Positions 8,938-17,648 of a DNA stretch of 64,000 nt are shown here, one piece after another. The first letter of the stretch is position 1. Every line of letters starts with the position of its first letter. A model generated the notes under the pieces. That model saw only the letters and a program-made list of their open reading frames with translations. It was not told the DNA's origin and made no database searches. This DNA is from Bacteroidaceae bacterium (GTDB lineage Bacteria > Bacteroidota > Bacteroidia > Bacteroidales > Bacteroidaceae). The stretch covers positions 18,750 through 82,749 of the forward strand of contig JAKSIP010000008.1 in assembly GCA_024398715.1 (NCBI GenBank), read 5' to 3'. Both the position numbers and the translations under genes were made by a program.

Positions 8938-11508
8938 TTAACGGTTATAGAATAGGTAAGAATCAGTTGAGTTATCGGAATAATGGTCCACACGAATATT
9001 CAAGCCATGCACAGGCTCGGATTTCTGCACACCGTCAAGAGAATAGTATTCACTGCGGAATACAGTCTTGCCGACACTGTCATCCTGACAGTTGTCAACG
9101 TGCGTCAGATCAAAAGTACTTGAATATATGACAACATTGCCAATCAGAGCATCGGAATTTGCTGTAGCCGCCGTCTGGATTCTCAAAACATAATAATCTT
9201 CTATGGGCAGGTCAAACTCAAATTCACGCGCTTCAATATTGCTGAATGCCATGGTATTGGAACCTTTGAAATTCAGATCAGGAGTAACGGTTTGACTGGC
9301 AATAGTCATTTCGTCATATCCGTCTCTGATCATGATTGTAACATCGCCAGCTGTTTTCCAGTTTGCCACCTGATATGTCATTCTGTAATGTCCGGGTAAA
9401 AGATAGAGTATGGAATCGGAATCCTCATGACCATACACGGCCCAACCTGCGTTTTTACCACCTGTCTTGTTCACTATGCACAATCCATATTGGAAAGCGG
9501 CATCCTTGGATGAAAAATAGGTAACCCTGCATCCATTCACAGGCATTGACTTTTTCAAGCCGAAAAATGTTTCGTTACCATCTCCAACAATCCAGCCACC
9601 GGGAATGGAGTTGGCACCACCTGATTTGAAATTGTCTGAATAGACCACTTTTTCAACCAATGTGGACTTTATGGCATCAACATATGCAGTTACCTGCCTT
9701 GTGTAAAGTACCAACTGGGCAACTGCGTTTTCAAAGTCCTGTCTGTCTGCCAACCGCAGGGAACAGTATCTGTCGAATAAAGCCAACAGCTGATTGTAAT
9801 CATCTCCCTGATATATTTCCTTGTCACACAGAGCCAAAGCATTGCAGGCATTGGCAAGAGCTGTGCAGAGTACGCATTTCTGTTCTGCAAAACTGTCATC
9901 TGTCTGTTCCAGGGTAACCTTACCAACAACTATTGCAGAGTTTCTCTGCGACGGTGCACTTACGGAAACTGTATAATAACCGGGCTGTTCAATTTTAAAG
10001 AACAACCGGGCTGTATCGGCTTTTGTAAAACTATAGTTTGTTCTACCGTTCAGATTCACTTTGGTACACAACGGAGCCTGTGCAACAATATCCTTATACT
10101 TGCTGCCACCGTTCACACACACTTTGCCGTACATGGGAATCTTGCTGTTCCAATTGGCAGCCAGAACTTCCACATTATAGTAACCGGGAGCAAAATATAT
10201 CATTGAGCCTGATATTCCATCGCCGTATGACAGTTTTCCGGCATTTTCCTCTCCGGTCAGATTTTCAAGATAGAAACCGGTTTCAAATGCATGGAACACA
10301 CTGTTGAATTTAATAACCCTGCAGCCTTGGGTCAATTTGGACTGAGGAGCATACAATGTATTCTTTCCATCATAACTGGTCCAACCTACAGGAATTGTAC
10401 CTTCTGTTTTGAAACCCAATGAGAGGGTGAGTCTGGATTGCGGATTCTGAAAATTGATACTGTTGACTGCAGTGTTCTGCTTGCCTGAATCATCCGTAAC
10501 AACGGCCTTGATCTTATATGAACCCAATGAATCCAATTGCCATTGGAATGTATATGGCGCTTTTGAAAAGGATTTTTTCAGAACATCGTTAATATAGACA
10601 TCAACATTCTTTATTGTTCCGTCATAATCAAAAGCATCCACTGTAATTGTCTGAGTGAATGTCTCCGGTTGTCCGTACATGATAATATTGGAACCGGTAG
10701 CAGGAACTGTGATGGAAACCTGCGGTGTTCCATCATGCAATGAATAACGGTTGCAGAACTTCCATATTTCATTTCCGGTATGCAGACCCCAGTCATTGCT
10801 GATCCAGTGGCCCTTTCCTTCCAGTTCTATCAATACAACTTCAACACCTTCCTTACCTCCGCTCCAGACTCTTTTCGTACCGTGGCTTGCAATATAGGGC
10901 GATGTCACCGTGGCGGTAGTATTGCAGCCGTTGAACTTTATCCACGCATTCAAAGCGCCCTGGACACCACCAAAGACACAGACATCGTCTGCAAGTCCGT
11001 GAGTATGGATAATAGGTATAGGTCTTGATGCAGCAGCCGTTGTTCCACCCATAGGATATCCGCTGATAGGAGCAAATGCTGCAATCTTGTCGGGAATCCT
11101 GTTCATGGCATGATACGTAAACATACCACCCATAGAAAAGCCTGACAAATAAACCTTATATCTGTTAATGTCATAATTTTCAACCATATAGTCAATTATG
11201 GCAAGAACAAAGTTTATATCCTTGTTACCGCCAATATCCCAGGCTTTTCCCTCTCCTTCCGGAAAGACAACAGCAAATTTTGCAGTATCGGCAACAGACT
11301 CAATGTTCAGCATACCTTTCTGATAGTTGGCATCCTGGTTCATTCCATGACAGGAAATGAGCAGAGGCCTGTTTTTGCCAAGATTTGCAGGAATGTAAGA
11401 TTTGAACTCGCGTTGTTTGCCGTCAACGGTTATAAAAGTAGACTGCGCCGATACCGTTCCGCAAAAGAACAGCATCAGCAGCAGGATGGTTACATACAGT
11501 TTATTCAT
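8938..11508 (-). CDS. Exported CE1/PHB-depolymerase-like esterase with Ig-like domain
   Basis: An 856-residue exported protein. After a signal peptide (residues 1-22, ending SAQ) comes an alpha/beta-hydrolase of the feruloyl-esterase/PHB-depolymerase group, with nucleophile Ser125 in GFSMGG, a probable acid in HGLADDV and His in EGKGHW. It probably removes acyl or feruloyl groups from plant polysaccharides. An Ig-like domain follows at about 270-350 (VDAFDYDGTIKNVDVYIND). The remaining 500 residues look like two beta-rich, carbohydrate-module-like halves, each with a GWT/GWIV-type start, that I cannot assign. The start at 11508 is chosen for the signal peptide; it is 16 bases after the recA stop. 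Confidence 0.8.
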   Translation of the reverse strand: MNKLYVTILLLMLFFCGTVSAQSTFITVDGKQREFKSYIPANLGKNRPLLISCHGMNQDANYQKGMLNIESVADTAKFAVVFPEGEGKAWDIGGNKDINFVLAIIDYMVENYDINRYKVYLSGFSMGGMFTYHAMNRIPDKIAAFAPISGYPMGGTTAAASRPIPIIHTHGLADDVCVFGGVQGALNAWIKFNGCNTTATVTSPYIASHGTKRVWSGGKEGVEVVLIELEGKGHWISNDWGLHTGNEIWKFCNRYSLHDGTPQVSITVPATGSNIIMYGQPETFTQTITVDAFDYDGTIKNVDVYINDVLKKSFSKAPYTFQWQLDSLGSYKIKAVVTDDSGKQNTAVNSINFQNPQSRLTLSLGFKTEGTIPVGWTSYDGKNTLYAPQSKLTQGCRVIKFNSVFHAFETGFYLENLTGEENAGKLSYGDGISGSMIYFAPGYYNVEVLAANWNSKIPMYGKVCVNGGSKYKDIVAQAPLCTKVNLNGRTNYSFTKADTARLFFKIEQPGYYTVSVSAPSQRNSAIVVGKVTLEQTDDSFAEQKCVLCTALANACNALALCDKEIYQGDDYNQLLALFDRYCSLRLADRQDFENAVAQLVLYTRQVTAYVDAIKSTLVEKVVYSDNFKSGGANSIPGGWIVGDGNETFFGLKKSMPVNGCRVTYFSSKDAAFQYGLCIVNKTGGKNAGWAVYGHEDSDSILYLLPGHYRMTYQVANWKTAGDVTIMIRDGYDEMTIASQTVTPDLNFKGSNTMAFSNIEAREFEFDLPIEDYYVLRIQTAATANSDALIGNVVIYSSTFDLTHVDNCQDDSVGKTVFRSEYYSLDGVQKSEPVHGLNIRVDHYSDNSTDSYLFYNR

Positions 11509-11524
11509 AGAATGGGATTTTTGA

Positions 11525-12544
11525 TCAGGCATGGAGAGCTTCCATTATCTTTGCCTCTATTTCCTGGGCAAGTTCAAGATTGTCTTCCATAAGCTGTTTG
11601 GTGGCATCGCGTCCCTGCGCCAGCTTGGTATCGCCGTAACTGAACCACGATCCGCTTTTCTTTATGATACCTGTTTCCACACCAAGATCTACAATCTCAC
11701 CGCTGCGTGAGATACCGGTGCCGAACATGATGTCAAACTCGGCTTTGCGGAAAGGAGGCGCAACCTTGTTCTTTACAATCTTGACACGTACGGAGTTACC
11801 TATTGCATCCTCACCGTCCTTGAGCTGTGTCACGCGGCGGATATCCATACGTACCGATGCGTAGAACTTGAGAGCGTTTCCGCCGGTAGTTGTTTCGGGA
11901 TTGCCGAACATAACTCCAATCTTTTCACGCAACTGGTTGATGAATATGCATGTTGTGTTTGTTTTGCTTATGGCCGATGTCAGCTTGCGCAACGCCTGAG
12001 ACATGAGACGTGCCTGAAGTCCCACTTTGTTGTCTCCCATGTCACCCTCTATCTCAGCCTTTGGAGTAAGGGCAGCAACAGAGTCCACAATAATTATGTC
12101 TATTGCCGATGAACGGATAAGCTGCTCCGCAATTTCAAGAGCCTGCTCGCCGTTGTCCGGCTGTGAAATCCACAGATTGTCAATATCTACACCCAATTTT
12201 TCAGCGTAAAAGCGGTCGAAAGCATGTTCTGCATCAATAAATGCGGCAATACCGCCCATTTTCTGGGCTTGCGCAATAGCATGTATGGCCAATGTTGTTT
12301 TTCCGCTGGATTCAGGGCCGTATATTTCAATTATTCGTCCGCGCGGATAGCCGCCTACACCAAGAGCGGCATCAAGACCAATAGAGCCGGTGGGTATTAC
12401 ATCAATAGACTCTACTTCTCCGCTTCCCAATTTCATGATAGATCCCTTACCGAAACTTTTCTCAATTTTTTCGGTAGCCATTTGCAATGCCTTGAGTTTC
12501 TCGCTAACGGCAGTTGCATTCTCTTCAATTTCTTTTTTTGCCAT
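11525..12544 (-). CDS. recA: Recombinase RecA
   Basis: ATP-dependent strand-exchange protein for homologous recombination and SOS induction. The 339 residues match the normal length. Walker A GPESSGKT is at 76-83, with the [10 protein letters not shown] segment, the Walker [11 protein letters not shown], and the loop-2 region [22 protein letters not shown]. An open frame extends 147 bases upstream but has no RecA similarity; MAKKEIEE at 12544 is the clear start. It is divergent from dnaK and leads a run into the secreted esterase gene. No LexA-type palindrome was recognised upstream. Confidence 0.97.
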   Translation of the reverse strand: MAKKEIEENATAVSEKLKALQMATEKIEKSFGKGSIMKLGSGEVESIDVIPTGSIGLDAALGVGGYPRGRIIEIYGPESSGKTTLAIHAIAQAQKMGGIAAFIDAEHAFDRFYAEKLGVDIDNLWISQPDNGEQALEIAEQLIRSSAIDIIIVDSVAALTPKAEIEGDMGDNKVGLQARLMSQALRKLTSAISKTNTTCIFINQLREKIGVMFGNPETTTGGNALKFYASVRMDIRRVTQLKDGEDAIGNSVRVKIVKNKVAPPFRKAEFDIMFGTGISRSGEIVDLGVETGIIKKSGSWFSYGDTKLAQGRDATKQLMEDNLELAQEIEAKIMEALHA

Positions 12545-12681
12545 TTTATTTGTAATTAAGTTATTAAATGCCAAATCATGTGTTTCTATTTTGGCAACTG
12601 CGAAGATAATGAATTGCACATCAATGTACAAAGTTTTCAAAAGATATTTATGAACAATATGTCCGGTACCAATCCAGCCAG

Positions 12682-12716
12682 ACTGACACATTTGTCAGTT
12701 CGGGCTGACATGTCAG
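12682..12716. promoter_or_regulatory. Two palindromes sharing CTGACA/TGTCAG, candidate activator sites
   Basis: ACTGACA-CATT-TGTCAGT (12682-12699, perfect 7-base arms) is followed by the perfect 12-base palindrome CTGACATGTCAG (12705-12716). Their centres are 20 bases apart, about two helical turns. They lie about 57 and 77 bases before the predicted start of transcription from the sigma-54 promoter at 12742-12757. That arrangement resembles paired sites for a bacterial enhancer-binding protein, though a repressor operator is also possible. Confidence 0.6.
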
Positions 12717-12741
12717 GACGGCACACCCGCCAAATGGGATT

Positions 12742-12757
12742 TGGCACACCCTTTGCA
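12742..12757 (+). promoter_or_regulatory. Sigma-54 (-24/-12) promoter of dnaK
   Basis: TGGCACA-CCCT-TTGCA matches the sigma-54 consensus TGGCACG-N4-TTGCW at every position but one, with the invariant GG and GC exactly ten bases apart. Transcription would start near 12767, giving dnaK a leader of about 72 bases. The element GGCACACCC also occurs 23 bases upstream (12720-12728) without a -12 partner. No TAnnTTTG box was noticed between here and dnaK. Confidence 0.7.
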
Positions 12758-12838
12758 CTATAGGTTGTGCCGGCGGTTCCGAATGTGTGGAACAGGTACG
12801 GCAATAAAATTGACAACAAATAAAACAAATAAATCATT

Positions 12839-14788
12839 ATGGGAAAAATTATTGGAATTGACTTAGGTACAACAAACAGTTGTGTATCTGTATTCGAGGG
12901 TAACGAACCTGTTGTTATTGCCAACTCAGAGGGCAAGCGCACAACTCCGTCTATTGTAGCTTTCGTTGACGGCGGCGAGCGTAAGGTGGGCGACCCTGCA
13001 AAGCGTCAGGCTATCACCAACCCGCAGCGCACCATTTTCTCCATCAAGAGATTCATGGGTGAGAACTGGGATCAGGTTCAGAAGGAGATCAGCCGTGTTC
13101 CTTACAAAGTTGCCAAAGGTGACAACAACATGCCGCGCGTTGACATCGACGGCCGTCTCTATACAGCCCAGGAAATAAGCGCAATGATTCTTCAGAAAAT
13201 GAAGAAGACAGCAGAAGATTATCTTGGCCAGGAAGTTACCGAAGCCGTTATCACTGTTCCGGCATACTTCAGCGATTCACAGCGCCAGGCTACAAAAGAG
13301 GCCGGCCAGATTGCAGGTCTTGATGTAAAGCGTATTGTCAACGAGCCTACAGCCGCAGCACTTGCATACGGTATTGACAAGGCAAACAAAGATATGAAGA
13401 TAGCAGTGTTCGACCTTGGTGGCGGTACATTCGATATCTCTATCCTTGAATTCGGCAGCGGCGTATTTGAAGTTCTTTCAACAAACGGCGATACACACCT
13501 TGGCGGTGACGACTTTGACCAGGTAATCATCAACTGGCTGGTTGACGAATTCAAGAAGGACGAAGGTGCAGACCTTACAACAGATCCTATGGCACTGCAG
13601 CGTCTGAAAGAGGCCGCAGAGAAAGCCAAGATTGAGTTGTCAAGCTCCACATCGACAGAAATCAACCTGCCGTACATCATGCCGGTTGCAGGTATTCCGC
13701 GCCACCTTGTAAAAACACTTACACGCGCCAAGTTCGAGTCTCTTGCACACAACCTGATACAGGCTTGTCTTGAGCCGTGCCGCAAGGCCATGAGCGATGC
13801 AGGTCTGAGCAACAGCGATATTGACGAGGTTATCCTTGTAGGTGGTTCAAGCCGTATTCCTGCAGTTCAGAAACTGGTTGAAGACTTCTTTGGCAAAGCA
13901 CCTTCGAAAGGTGTAAATCCTGACGAGGTTGTAGCAGTAGGTGCATCTATCCAGGGTGCTATCCTGAACAAGGAAGAAGGTGTAGGCAACATTGTTCTTC
14001 TTGACGTAACACCGCTTTCAATGGGTATTGAAACTCTTGGCGGCGTAATGACCAAGCTGATCGATGCCAACACAACAATCCCATGCAAGAAGAGCGAGAC
14101 TTTCTCCACTGCAGCAGACAACCAGACAGAGGTTACAATCCACGTTCTTCAGGGCGAGCGTCCTATGGCAAACCAGAACAAGTCTATAGGCCAGTTCAAC
14201 CTTACAGGTATTGCTCCTGCACGCCGCGGTGTTCCTCAGATTGAGGTTACATTCGACATCGATGCCAACGGTATTCTTAAAGTATCTGCAAAAGACAAGG
14301 CGACAGGCAAAGAGCAGGCTATCCGCATTGAGGCAAGTTCAGGTCTGAGCAAAGAAGAGATTGACCGTATGAAAGCCGAGGCCGAGGCCAACGCAGAGGC
14401 AGACAAGAAAGAGCGTGAAAAGATTGACAAGCTGAACCAGGCAGACGGCATGATTTTCCAGACTGAGCAGCAGCTCTCTGAACTTGGAGACAAGCTTCCT
14501 GCAGACAAGAAAGCTCCTATCGAGGCTGCTCTTGGCAAGCTTAAAGATGCCCACAAGGCTCAGGATATTGCAGCTATCGATGCCGCTATGGCTGAACTGA
14601 ACAGCGCATTCCAGGCAGCAAGTGCCGAAATGTACGCACAGAGCGGTGCACAGGGCGGTGCTCAGGCCGGACAGGGTGCCGGTGCAGGCGCAGGCTTCAA
14701 CGGAGGTCAGAACGGTAATGCCGGTTCCGCCAACGGCGGCAAGCAGGATGACAACATCCAGGATGCCGACTTTGAGGAGGTAAAATAA
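12839..14788 (+). CDS. dnaK: Chaperone DnaK (Hsp70)
   Basis: ATP-dependent Hsp70 chaperone that holds unfolded peptides together with DnaJ and GrpE. The 649 residues show the N-terminal [13 protein letters not shown] phosphate loop, [14 protein letters not shown] motif as [12 protein letters not shown], the GGSSRIP segment, the [14 protein letters not shown] linker and a substrate-binding domain. The lid ends in an Ala/Gly/Asn/Gln-rich tail and DADFEEVK. Neither dnaJ nor grpE adjoins. It appears to be under a sigma-54 promoter and is followed by nested inverted repeats. Strong GC-ending codon use fits a highly expressed gene. Confidence 0.97.
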   Translation: MGKIIGIDLGTTNSCVSVFEGNEPVVIANSEGKRTTPSIVAFVDGGERKVGDPAKRQAITNPQRTIFSIKRFMGENWDQVQKEISRVPYKVAKGDNNMPRVDIDGRLYTAQEISAMILQKMKKTAEDYLGQEVTEAVITVPAYFSDSQRQATKEAGQIAGLDVKRIVNEPTAAALAYGIDKANKDMKIAVFDLGGGTFDISILEFGSGVFEVLSTNGDTHLGGDDFDQVIINWLVDEFKKDEGADLTTDPMALQRLKEAAEKAKIELSSSTSTEINLPYIMPVAGIPRHLVKTLTRAKFESLAHNLIQACLEPCRKAMSDAGLSNSDIDEVILVGGSSRIPAVQKLVEDFFGKAPSKGVNPDEVVAVGASIQGAILNKEEGVGNIVLLDVTPLSMGIETLGGVMTKLIDANTTIPCKKSETFSTAADNQTEVTIHVLQGERPMANQNKSIGQFNLTGIAPARRGVPQIEVTFDIDANGILKVSAKDKATGKEQAIRIEASSGLSKEEIDRMKAEAEANAEADKKEREKIDKLNQADGMIFQTEQQLSELGDKLPADKKAPIEAALGKLKDAHKAQDIAAIDAAMAELNSAFQAASAEMYAQSGAQGGAQAGQGAGAGAGFNGGQNGNAGSANGGKQDDNIQDADFEEVK

Positions 14789-14790
14789 AC

Positions 14791-14869
14791 TAAACTGGAC
14801 TAAACTTATTCAACGCCGTGTGAATCAATGATTTACACGGCGTTGTCTGGTTTAAACCAGTCCAGTTTA
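14791..14869 (+). terminator. Nested inverted repeats after dnaK
   Basis: An inner hairpin pairs CAACGCCGTGT (14811-14821) with its exact complement at 14835-14845. An outer pair joins TAAACTGGACT (14791-14801) with AGTCCAGTTTA (14859-14869). A perfect 14-base palindrome, CTGGTTTAAACCAG, sits at 14847-14860. The inner stem would terminate transcription, but there is no strong T-run, so RNA stabilisation is an alternative. Confidence 0.6.
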
Positions 14870-14941
14870 AACCCCTTTTCATACGTGCTGTGGCGGGCAT
14901 TACCATTTGAATTTGTAGCGTATTTGTAGCGCGACTTAAAT

Positions 14942-14969
14942 GTGGGGGATTTAACTTTTCCGAAAATGG
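14942..14969 (+). repeat. 28-base direct repeat, left copy
   Basis: This copy and the one at 15637-15664 agree at 25 of 28 bases; both begin GTGGGGGA and contain CAACTTTTCCGAAA or TAACTTTTCCGAAA. They bracket a 723-base segment holding an ATPase-gene tail and a small membrane-protein gene. The left copy runs to three bases before the fragment's first ATG. Confidence 0.7.
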
Positions 14970-14972
14970 GGG

Positions 14973-15317
14973 ATGCAAAGTTACCGATTACACGAACTTA
15001 TCACACGTGGCTATAGTGTAGATGTTGGAATGGTGGAGATAAAGAAACAAGATAAAGAGGGCAAATGGATTCGTATTCAACTGGAAGTGGACTTCATCGC
15101 CACTCTTGGAAGCAAAAAATACTACGTGCAGTCGGCATTGTCTATACCTGACAGAGAAAAGGAAATACAGGAGTCTCGTTCATTGACAAACATCAATGAC
15201 TCTTTCAAGAAGGTTATCATTGTGAAAGACCACATCATGCCACGTCGAAATGAAGACGGCATACTAACAATAGGTCTTTTTGATTTCTTGCTAAAAGAGG
15301 ACAGTTTAGACATCTAA
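14973..15317 (+). pseudogene. C-terminal remnant of an AAA/DUF4143-type ATPase gene
   Basis: The 114 codons match only the C-terminal end of the AAA_14/DUF4143 ATPases that are common and mobile in Bacteroidales: RGYSVDVGMVEIK, QLEVDFIA, YYVQSALSIP, INDSFKKVIIV and GLFDFLLKEDSLDI. Such proteins are normally near 400 residues with an N-terminal P-loop domain, absent here. The first ATG is three bases after a direct repeat, so the truncation probably arose at that repeat. Expression as a stand-alone protein seems unlikely but cannot be excluded. Confidence 0.75.
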
Positions 15318-15345
15318 TAATCTGTATATATAAGACATTGTAATT

Positions 15346-15630
15346 ATGGAGATAGACATCTTTCCCGTTCCATCTGCAAAAGGAGTGCATCGTTATATTG
15401 GCACGTCATTCTTAGGGCTGCTCATCATTACCTACATAGTTGGCGCTTACAAGATTGCTCAACAACTGATAGGTGAAGACAAGGAGCTACTTTGTTTCTT
15501 TGTCACAATACCTATATTTATAGGAGGATATGCAGTACTCGTATTGTTGCTTCATGGCATCAAACAATGCCTCTATGCTTCACCGGGTGCTTACAAATCA
15601 ACAGGGCAAGTGAAGGAGTATTACTCATAA
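15346..15630 (+). CDS. Small membrane protein of unknown function
   Basis: Ninety-four residues with two hydrophobic helices (about 21-42 and 48-72), a short polar N-terminus and a polar tail (SPGAYKSTGQVKEYYS). I do not recognise a family. It starts 28 bases after the ATPase remnant, inside the segment bracketed by the 28-base direct repeats, so it may have arrived with that segment. Its reading frame ends just before the right repeat copy. Confidence 0.5.
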   Translation: MEIDIFPVPSAKGVHRYIGTSFLGLLIITYIVGAYKIAQQLIGEDKELLCFFVTIPIFIGGYAVLVLLLHGIKQCLYASPGAYKSTGQVKEYYS

Positions 15631-15636
15631 CATCAG

Positions 15637-15664
15637 GTGGGGGAATCAACTTTTCCGAAATTGG
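15637..15664 (+). repeat. 28-base direct repeat, right copy
   Basis: Partner of the repeat at 14942-14969, differing at three positions (9, 11 and 25). It lies between the small membrane-protein gene and the 3' end of the minus-strand regulator gene. The core TTTTCCGAAA is nearly self-complementary. Confidence 0.7.
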
Positions 15665-15683
15665 TCCATCTGCATCTTGCATA

Positions 15684-17162
15684 TTACATCTCCACAACCG
15701 AATTGAGTGGAATGTTAACTTCCCAGTGGCCCGAACGAGGGGAACCAGTTCGAGATATATAACCTTTTTGTTTCATATCTGCGATTTCTCTTTCCAAAGT
15801 ACGTTTCTTTACCGCCAATTTTACCGCCATTTGGTCAACGGAAATCGTCCCATCTTCCCGAATTGAATCAATTATATCTTTCTGTATTTCAGTTAATTCA
15901 AATACGGGGATGTCATCACCATTATTACCGCCATTTTTACCGCCAACATTACCGCCATTTTCGTTTATATAGTTTTGGGCGACTTTCACATCCACCTTGA
16001 ATGCCGTGATCAAATTCACATTAAACTCTGCGGGTTGATTGCCATTCTCTTTCAAGTCCGCCTGAACTTGTCCCACACCTCGATTGAACATATTGACATA
16101 GCCCATCGTCTTCATGGCACTGGCAACAAGAGGATTGCGATAGTCATTCACGCTGGGAAAATTCTCAGGACGGGCATTACCATACAAGCCACCGGCATTC
16201 AGAATCTCCAGATGGCTGGCAAACTCATAGAAACGAAGCGGCGTATTACTCTGCATATCGCGGTGCATACAGGCGTTTAAAAGTAGCTCTCGAATGGCCG
16301 TGTAGGGGTAGTTGCTGACCATCTCCTCACGTAGGATGGAAACAAAAACAGGTTTCTTCTTGATGACAGACAGCTCCAGAAGAGATTCCAGACGTGGCAG
16401 CAGTTCACAATAATTGCCTTCCAACTGCATCTCGTTCTCAACCTCACTGGTCACATCCTCTCCCTTGAAACAAACATACTGCACGTACAGGCCAGGCATG
16501 AAGCGGCGCGGCTTGTTGCCAAACAGAACAACTGCTGCGTATGTGGGGCATTGGTGCTCTGTGTCATACATGCCCACAGCAGCCATCTGTTCCTCGATGG
16601 AACGAGTGTCTGACTCCACTAACTCATTGCCTAATAGCGGTATCAGATACTTGGTGCGCAACAAGTCTGTGTTGATATCATTCATTTTGGCAGCCAGACA
16701 TGGCATGGTGTCGAAGGTTGCCATGAATGACATCCTCCGTTCAGCCAGTATGCGCTCTTCTGCTTCCGTTGCTATGTCACGACGGGGACCAATACGTATA
16801 AAAGTACGTCCACGATATCGAACAGGAGGCAGGTCGGACGGACTGACCTCAGCCACCAATAAATCACCTTCTGGAAATGTGAATCTGTCAACACTCATTA
16901 CAGGTATGGGCAGAATGTTTCCGTTGCTACGTATGGCAGCGATCTTCTTCAGCAGGTCATCGGTAACCTTCAGCCCCGACAATGTGCCGTTGTCATAAGC
17001 ACCCAGTATCAGGGAGCCCTTCTTGCGCGAATTGGGCAAGTCGTTGGCAAAGGCACAGATGGCCTCCTGGAACTTATCCATATCGCCAGTTGACGTGGTT
17101 CGCTCTACACGGTAGGTTTCTGTGCTATGCAGCAGTTCTTGTATCTCGTCTTTTGTTATCAT
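15684..17162 (-). CDS. AlbA_2/HATPase-type putative regulator with HTH domain
   Basis: A 492-residue protein of the COG2865-like group often annotated as an ATP-binding or transcriptional regulator. Residues 1-130 form the AlbA_2 (Schlafen-like) domain with GSLILGAYDNG and RIGPRRDIA; the middle has a GHKL-type stretch IRELLLNACMHRDMQ and NAGGLYG; a Gly/Asn-rich linker (NGGNVGGKNGGNNGD) follows; a winged-helix domain closes the chain (ISVDQMAVKLAVKKRTLEREI). Its target is unknown. It starts five bases after the stop of the XRE gene, so the two form a small operon typical of mobile Bacteroidales accessory DNA. Confidence 0.8.
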   Translation of the reverse strand: MITKDEIQELLHSTETYRVERTTSTGDMDKFQEAICAFANDLPNSRKKGSLILGAYDNGTLSGLKVTDDLLKKIAAIRSNGNILPIPVMSVDRFTFPEGDLLVAEVSPSDLPPVRYRGRTFIRIGPRRDIATEAEERILAERRMSFMATFDTMPCLAAKMNDINTDLLRTKYLIPLLGNELVESDTRSIEEQMAAVGMYDTEHQCPTYAAVVLFGNKPRRFMPGLYVQYVCFKGEDVTSEVENEMQLEGNYCELLPRLESLLELSVIKKKPVFVSILREEMVSNYPYTAIRELLLNACMHRDMQSNTPLRFYEFASHLEILNAGGLYGNARPENFPSVNDYRNPLVASAMKTMGYVNMFNRGVGQVQADLKENGNQPAEFNVNLITAFKVDVKVAQNYINENGGNVGGKNGGNNGDDIPVFELTEIQKDIIDSIREDGTISVDQMAVKLAVKKRTLEREIADMKQKGYISRTGSPRSGHWEVNIPLNSVVEM

Positions 17163-17167
17163 TTGAT

Positions 17168-17383
17168 TTATTTCTCTTGATTGAACTCTTCTTGTCTTAC
17201 CAACTCCTGCACTGGCACCTCAAGAGCATTAGCGATAGCGATGAGTGCCTCAAGACTTGGTTGGGTGGTATTGGTCACCCACTTGGAAACAGTTGCAGGA
17301 TCCTTGCCCAGTTTGTCGGACAACCATTTGTTGTTCAGGTCGCGTTCTGCAAGTACAACTCTAATTCTATTTAATTTTGCCAT
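17168..17383 (-). CDS. XRE-family HTH regulator
   Basis: Seventy-one residues that are almost entirely a Cro/C1-type helix-turn-helix: LSDKLGKDPATVSKWVTNTTQPSLEALIAIANALEV. There is no effector domain. It probably represses its own promoter and that of the downstream AlbA-like gene five bases away. The start codon is 23 bases from a good -7 box. Confidence 0.85.
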   Translation of the reverse strand: MAKLNRIRVVLAERDLNNKWLSDKLGKDPATVSKWVTNTTQPSLEALIAIANALEVPVQELVRQEEFNQEK

Positions 17384-17405
17384 GATTGAATCGCTTTGTT
17401 TGGTA

Positions 17406-17413
17406 CAAAAATA
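17406..17413 (-). promoter_or_regulatory. -7 box for the XRE/AlbA operon
   Basis: Minus-strand TATTTTTG fits TAnnTTTG. A TTTG 15 bases further upstream is closer than the usual 19-21, so the -33 element is uncertain. Confidence 0.45.
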
Positions 17414-17512
17414 CTAAAATAAATGAAACAAATGCAGTATTACTCAAAAAACTACCAATATAAGGCAAAATATTGTCAAAAATATCAATCTTTTGATGCA
17501 GATGTTCCAAAA

Positions 17513-17530
17513 TACACGCACATACGTGTA
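17513..17530. repeat. Inverted repeat in a 376-base gene-free stretch
   Basis: TACACG-CACATA-CGTGTA forms an 18-base inverted repeat. The surrounding gene-free stretch 17384-17759 holds the XRE promoter on its left and the MITE-like element on its right. Between them it is A/T-rich with no convincing gene. Its role is unknown. Confidence 0.35.
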
Positions 17531-17648
17531 AAATAATGTTCAGTTGCCATTTCTGCATGCCAAGAACTAATCTAAATCAAAAAATGTGGCAAGAAAAGGT
17601 GTTTTTTATGTGGTTATTTTTGGTTATTTATTTTTTGAAGATTACATA

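Noticed and set aside
12545..12691. N-terminal extension of RecA up to 12691
   Set aside because: The extra 49 residues have no RecA similarity and cover the probable promoter region and part of the palindromes.
15900..15960. Repeated ACCGCCAT/ATTACCGCC units as a DNA repeat or CRISPR-like array
   Set aside because: They encode the Gly/Asn linker in frame and have no regular spacers.
16414..16998. 194-residue plus-strand open frame inside the AlbA-like gene
   Set aside because: Ser/Arg-rich shadow frame with no domain; the minus-strand gene is well supported.
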